Shown piece after piece: positions 60,675 through 64,000 of a DNA stretch of 64,000 bases. This DNA comes from Niastella koreensis GR20-10 (lineage in GTDB: Bacteria > Bacteroidota > Bacteroidia > Chitinophagales > Chitinophagaceae). Each line of letters begins with the position of its first letter. Positions within the stretch are counted from its first letter, which is position 1. Location: contig NC_016609.1 of assembly GCF_000246855.1 (NCBI RefSeq), positions 7,700,744 to 7,764,743 of the forward strand, in the 5' to 3' direction. The position numbers and the translations under genes are program-made. The notes under the pieces were generated by a model. That model did no database searches and was not told where the DNA came from. It worked only from the letters and a program-made list of their open reading frames with translations.

Positions 60675-62540
60675 TTACTTGTTATTCCATATATTGTCTT
60701 TCCTGTTAACATCCGGAACGTACGTACTTCCCAGCAAAACAGATTTTAGCACCTTTTTCTCAGGAATCGAAAATGAAATTGTGCCCGATTTTTCCCACAC
60801 AGCGATCGACCGGTGGATTTTTTCTGTAGAACCATCTTCATATGTCAGGGTGACATCTACCGGCACAGGTTTATTTCCTTTACAATCAACGGTAATTTTG
60901 TATCCCGCCTGATTTTTTACCTTTAATGACAGATCAGGTACACCTCCATCGATAAACCACCTTCTCCAGAACCAGTTCAGGTTTTTACCCGACCCCGTGT
61001 TCATGCAGTTGAAAAAATCAAAGGGCATGGGGTGTTTTCCCTGCCATTGTTGTATATAATAGTGTAATGCTTTAGTAAACAAGGTGTCACCCAACATATC
61101 TTTCACGTACAAATAACCGAGACCAGGCTTGGGATAAGAATTTACAAAATAGTTAGTGCCAGTCATTTGTGTTGATAAGCTGCTGATAGGCGCATCAGTT
61201 TCTGAACCTGCCACTCTTTCATAGCCGTGAACGCCATAATCGTCCTTTAAACTGGTATCAATGATCGAAGAAATGATCCATTCGCCAATAGTGGCCCAAC
61301 CTTCATCCATCCAGGCGTATTTTGTTTCATTTATCCCCATGTAAAATGGAAACATGGTATGAAACACTTCATGGTCAACCAGCTCGATGGTTTCCGCACG
61401 GCTTTCCAGCGGATTGTCGTTTACCATCATTGGATATTCCATTTGATCGAGCCCGTCGAAAATAGTTTCGTGCGAGTAGGGAAAAGGCCAGCGGGGGAAT
61501 ACGTGGCTCATGGCCCAAACGGTTTTTCTATTGAAATCAACTACTTCATAATAATCCTTGTGCGCCGGATTAAACACTGCATCCACACGCGTTCTTCTTT
61601 TTGTAGCAGGATCCACTTCCACACTTGCAGCTTTCCACAGGTAATGATCGCTCACACAAAAGGCAAAATCGGTAACATTGGCGGCCGAAAACTTCCAGGA
61701 ATTAAATGCATTTGGCCGCGTAACGCTCTTTTGTTTCAGATCGGCAGAATCGATGATGTTAACAACAGCATCCTGCTGTTCAGCTGTGCGCAACCGTTGA
61801 CAATATGTTTCATTCAGCACTTCATTACAATTGGCCAGGTCGCCGGTGGCCCACACTACATAATTTCCGGGCACTTTAATGGTCGCATTGAAATTGCCGA
61901 AATCATTGTAAAACTCCTGCGGGCCCAGGTATGGCTCCATATTCCAGCCATCTATGTCGTCGTATACTGCAATACGGGGGAAAAAGTACGCTATAAAATC
62001 TGCCCCGGGTTCTATTTCGCCGGTACGGATGTGAGATGTTTTATTGAGCGTATACGCGTATTGAATACTGAAGTGCATGGTACCACCGGGCGCCAGCGAA
62101 GGAACCGGCACCATCATATTGGTGCCATCTATCCGTAAGCGGTTGCTGTCGATGGCAGCACTGTTAACCTGAAAGGAGGAAATACGTACGCCATCGGTAA
62201 TATCGTGTGCTCTTACCGACATCATGCGCATGCTTCCCTTTTTGTAAATATTGGGATACAGCTTGAAAACGATCTGCTGTAATGTGTTTGGACTATTATT
62301 TACGTAATCAATGTCAACCTTGCCGGTCAGCAGCCGGGTTTCGGGATTAAAGTTGATATCGAGGTTATAGGTCCCGGTATTCTGCCAGTATTTGCTGCCC
62401 GGTTCCCCGCTGTTGGTACGGGTGCCTTTTTCATATGCGGCCGGCAAATTACGGGGCATGCTCAATGTTTCCTGGGCATTTACCTGTACGCTGCCAATCA
62501 ATGCCAGTATTACCAGTGACCGTTTAATCAACATACTCAT
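60675..62540 (-). CDS. M1 family metallopeptidase, secreted
   Basis: 621 residues. Signal peptide MSMLIKRSLVILALIGSVQVNAQ. N-terminal beta domain (about 55-290), then the gluzincin core: GLDQMEYP (about 363-370, the exopeptidase motif), HEVFH (His390, Glu391, His394) with the third zinc ligand Glu413 in MDEGWATIGEW 18 residues later. The C-terminal beta region (about 535-610) resembles that of other Bacteroidota M1 proteins. It should be a periplasmic or surface zinc aminopeptidase. It lies 115 bp downstream of the TPR-like gene on the same strand. Confidence 0.93.
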   Translation of the reverse strand: MSMLIKRSLVILALIGSVQVNAQETLSMPRNLPAAYEKGTRTNSGEPGSKYWQNTGTYNLDINFNPETRLLTGKVDIDYVNNSPNTLQQIVFKLYPNIYKKGSMRMMSVRAHDITDGVRISSFQVNSAAIDSNRLRIDGTNMMVPVPSLAPGGTMHFSIQYAYTLNKTSHIRTGEIEPGADFIAYFFPRIAVYDDIDGWNMEPYLGPQEFYNDFGNFNATIKVPGNYVVWATGDLANCNEVLNETYCQRLRTAEQQDAVVNIIDSADLKQKSVTRPNAFNSWKFSAANVTDFAFCVSDHYLWKAASVEVDPATKRRTRVDAVFNPAHKDYYEVVDFNRKTVWAMSHVFPRWPFPYSHETIFDGLDQMEYPMMVNDNPLESRAETIELVDHEVFHTMFPFYMGINETKYAWMDEGWATIGEWIISSIIDTSLKDDYGVHGYERVAGSETDAPISSLSTQMTGTNYFVNSYPKPGLGYLYVKDMLGDTLFTKALHYYIQQWQGKHPMPFDFFNCMNTGSGKNLNWFWRRWFIDGGVPDLSLKVKNQAGYKITVDCKGNKPVPVDVTLTYEDGSTEKIHRSIAVWEKSGTISFSIPEKKVLKSVLLGSTYVPDVNRKDNIWNNK

Positions 62541-62605
62541 CGTTTAATTATAGATAAATATACAAACCTCATTGGCTATTTCCCTGCCATTCATAAAAAG
62601 CAAAA

Positions 62606-62627
62606 TCCTCCCGATGCATCGGGAGGA
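62606..62627 (-). terminator. Hairpin terminator of the TPR-like gene
   Basis: TCCTCCCGA-TGCA-TCGGGAGGA perfect stem. On the minus strand it is followed by TTTTGCTTTTTATG, 28 bases past the stop at 62655. Confidence 0.8.
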
Positions 62628-62654
62628 CTTTACCTATTCTATATAAAACTATAA

Positions 62655-64000
62655 TTAACGCCGGTGTTTACTTTGTAAATATTTCCCATATACGATTTCC
62701 TGCATGGGTTTCTGGTAAACTTTACTTTCCGTCCACGAAATAATATCCAGGTAAGCGAAGGCCCGTGTTTCGTACGGGTTCTTTTCCAGGTGTTTGATCT
62801 TATTTAAGAATTTTTCCAATTCAGGTTTTAATTCCCGCGGACTGATGCCAAAAGAATGGCGAAGGAATTTCAGCATTTCTTCTTCTACCACGGTAATGTT
62901 CTTCATGCGGGCCATAAACCGGAAAACCGATTTGCTCAGCGATTCCATCAATTCGAAATTGCCCATTTCATAGTGGGCCAGCATGTGCAGCAACCTGGCG
63001 TAACATTGCAGGTCAATGCGCATATCGAGCGGTCCGTTAATAATGCGTTGCAGGTAATCGATCGCTTTTTCAAAATCACCATTCCCGAAATGCAGGGTGG
63101 CAATTTTGTAATTGAATACCAGGATGCGGTGCTGATCAACAAACAGCGCATATTCTTCCAGCTTTTCTTCAATTTCGGGAACCAGTGCCAGACCTTCCTT
63201 AAAAGTGCCCTGCATCAGGTGCTGGTTGATCTTGGCGCCATTTATATAAATAAACGTATGCGTGCGAAAATTGTCGTGGTGAGTAGCTACCGGTGTTTTG
63301 GAAAACTCTTCAAACTGATTCAGCGTAATTTCAAATTGTTTGAAATTACGCAGGTCAAAATGGGCATTCAGCAGGTTGTGCATGCCTTTTATATAGTGGC
63401 CCGTTTCTACTTCCTTCATTTCCGGATGCTCATTGTACAGGTCTATCCATTTTTGACCATAGCGGTAATACATCAAAAAATCCTGTTTGATAAATGCATA
63501 CCAGTTATAGCTCTGGTACAGGTACAGCCTCTCGTAAAAGCCATCTACCGCATTTTGATCGCTAGGCAAATAATCTTTCAGGTATTTTTTAAGCGCCTGC
63601 TCATCTTCCGGATTGCGGGCATGCCCGTTTAAGACGAACCAACGGTAAAGGAGCAGTGCCAGGTTCGATAAACGTGTTACCCGGTCGATATGGCTGCTGA
63701 TCTCCTGGGCTTCTTCAGCCAGGATAGCTGTTTTTTCGGTGGAACTTCTTGTAATGTGAAGCGTTTCAATCTTTTTTTCGAGGGAAATTACCTGGGCCAG
63801 AAAATTGAATTTCTGGTTGGCGCGTGCGATTTCCTTAGCCCTTTCAAGAATTTTAAGGCTTTGCAGTTTTAATCCCTTATTGTATAGCACCCGCGCATGA
63901 TCAAGGTGTTCACTAAGTTGAAGATCAATGTTTTCGGTGGCTTTTAACAGCCTAAGGCTGCCAAGTAACTGTTTATATAAATGGGTCTTTATGTTGGCAA
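62655..64000 (-). CDS. TPR-like helical repeat protein (partial, N-terminus beyond the window)
   Basis: At least 448 residues. The frame has no stop up to the right edge (ANIKTHLYKQLLGSLRLLK... just inside the edge), so the true start is outside. A GTG at 63890 is only an internal codon. The sequence is all-helical with repeated amphipathic pairs (ILERAKEIARANQKFNFLAQVISLEKKIETL, GHYIKGMHNLLNAHFDLRNFKQFEITLNQFEEFSK, IATLHFGNGDFEKAIDYLQRIIN), as in TPR/SEL-like scaffolds. I see no catalytic motif. It is upstream of, and may be co-transcribed with, the M1 peptidase gene, although a terminator stands between. Confidence 0.7.
   Translation of the reverse strand, partial: ANIKTHLYKQLLGSLRLLKATENIDLQLSEHLDHARVLYNKGLKLQSLKILERAKEIARANQKFNFLAQVISLEKKIETLHITRSSTEKTAILAEEAQEISSHIDRVTRLSNLALLLYRWFVLNGHARNPEDEQALKKYLKDYLPSDQNAVDGFYERLYLYQSYNWYAFIKQDFLMYYRYGQKWIDLYNEHPEMKEVETGHYIKGMHNLLNAHFDLRNFKQFEITLNQFEEFSKTPVATHHDNFRTHTFIYINGAKINQHLMQGTFKEGLALVPEIEEKLEEYALFVDQHRILVFNYKIATLHFGNGDFEKAIDYLQRIINGPLDMRIDLQCYARLLHMLAHYEMGNFELMESLSKSVFRFMARMKNITVVEEEMLKFLRHSFGISPRELKPELEKFLNKIKHLEKNPYETRAFAYLDIISWTESKVYQKPMQEIVYGKYLQSKHRR

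Noticed and set aside
61359-62138. 259-codon plus-strand frame
   Set aside because: Antisense of the M1 peptidase gene, whose catalytic motifs are intact.
62856-63632. 258-codon plus-strand frame
   Set aside because: Antisense of the TPR-like gene that runs through the right edge.

Overview
The window is a stretch of chromosome from a Bacteroidota bacterium, most likely Chitinophagaceae. I infer this from family content, not from a search. The signs are a large secreted protein with a type IX secretion (gliding-type, CHU_C) C-terminal domain, LytS/LytTR two-component pairs, two DUF6089-type outer membrane barrels, HYC_CC_PP and DUF3347 proteins, many short lipoproteins, TAnnTTTG-type -7 elements and almost no Shine-Dalgarno sequences. 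About 63 protein genes are supported. Both edge genes are cut by the window. I see no rRNA, tRNA, CRISPR array, prophage or intact insertion sequence.

Layout. 1-3.1 kb: copper/heavy-metal genes on the minus strand (HYC_CC_PP protein, DUF3347 lipoprotein, and a CusA/CzcA RND pump split into two ORFs overlapping by ATGA). 3.3-5.1 kb: LytS-like kinase with a His-rich periplasmic loop, plus its LytTR regulator. 5.3-14.5 kb: heme lipoprotein, DUF6089 barrel, L,D-transpeptidase, an MCE/Mla lipid-transport operon, a subtilase lipoprotein, an FMN reductase with a DUF2264 protein, and a CheY-like protein. 14.6-17.2 kb: T9SS cargo protein. 17.5-31.9 kb: mostly housekeeping and accessory genes (TetR with operator, thioesterase, MATE, AI-2E transporter, second L,D-transpeptidase, rpoN, DegT aminotransferase, family-10-like hydrolase, MarR, DinB, radical SAM). 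32-36 kb: GH25 lysozyme, an unusual AT-rich repeat, second DUF6089 barrel, SPFH protein.

36.2-50.5 kb is the most coherent block. It holds two GMC flavoprotein dehydrogenases without signal peptides, one twin-arginine hitch-hiker subunit (gluconate 2-dehydrogenase subunit 3 family), a lipoprotein cytochrome c, two DUF1080 (3-keto-disaccharide hydrolase) lipoproteins, four TIM-barrel sugar isomerase/epimerases (three with export signals), two Gfo/Idh/MocA oxidoreductases (one exported, one cytoplasmic) and an MFS permease. The genes radiate from a divergent promoter near 43.8 kb. Together they read as oxidation of glycosides at C3 in the periplasm, cleavage of the 3-keto-glycoside, uptake, and reductive or isomerising processing in the cytoplasm.

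50.7-64 kb: TPM-domain protein, ECF sigma factor with a membrane partner, ArsC/Spx-like protein, two REP-associated transposase (RAYT) genes of which the second has lost all catalytic residues, a second LytS/LytTR pair, PcrA/UvrD helicase, M1 aminopeptidase-like protein and a partial TPR-like protein. Strong hairpin terminators and several families of short dispersed intergenic repeats lie between the genes.
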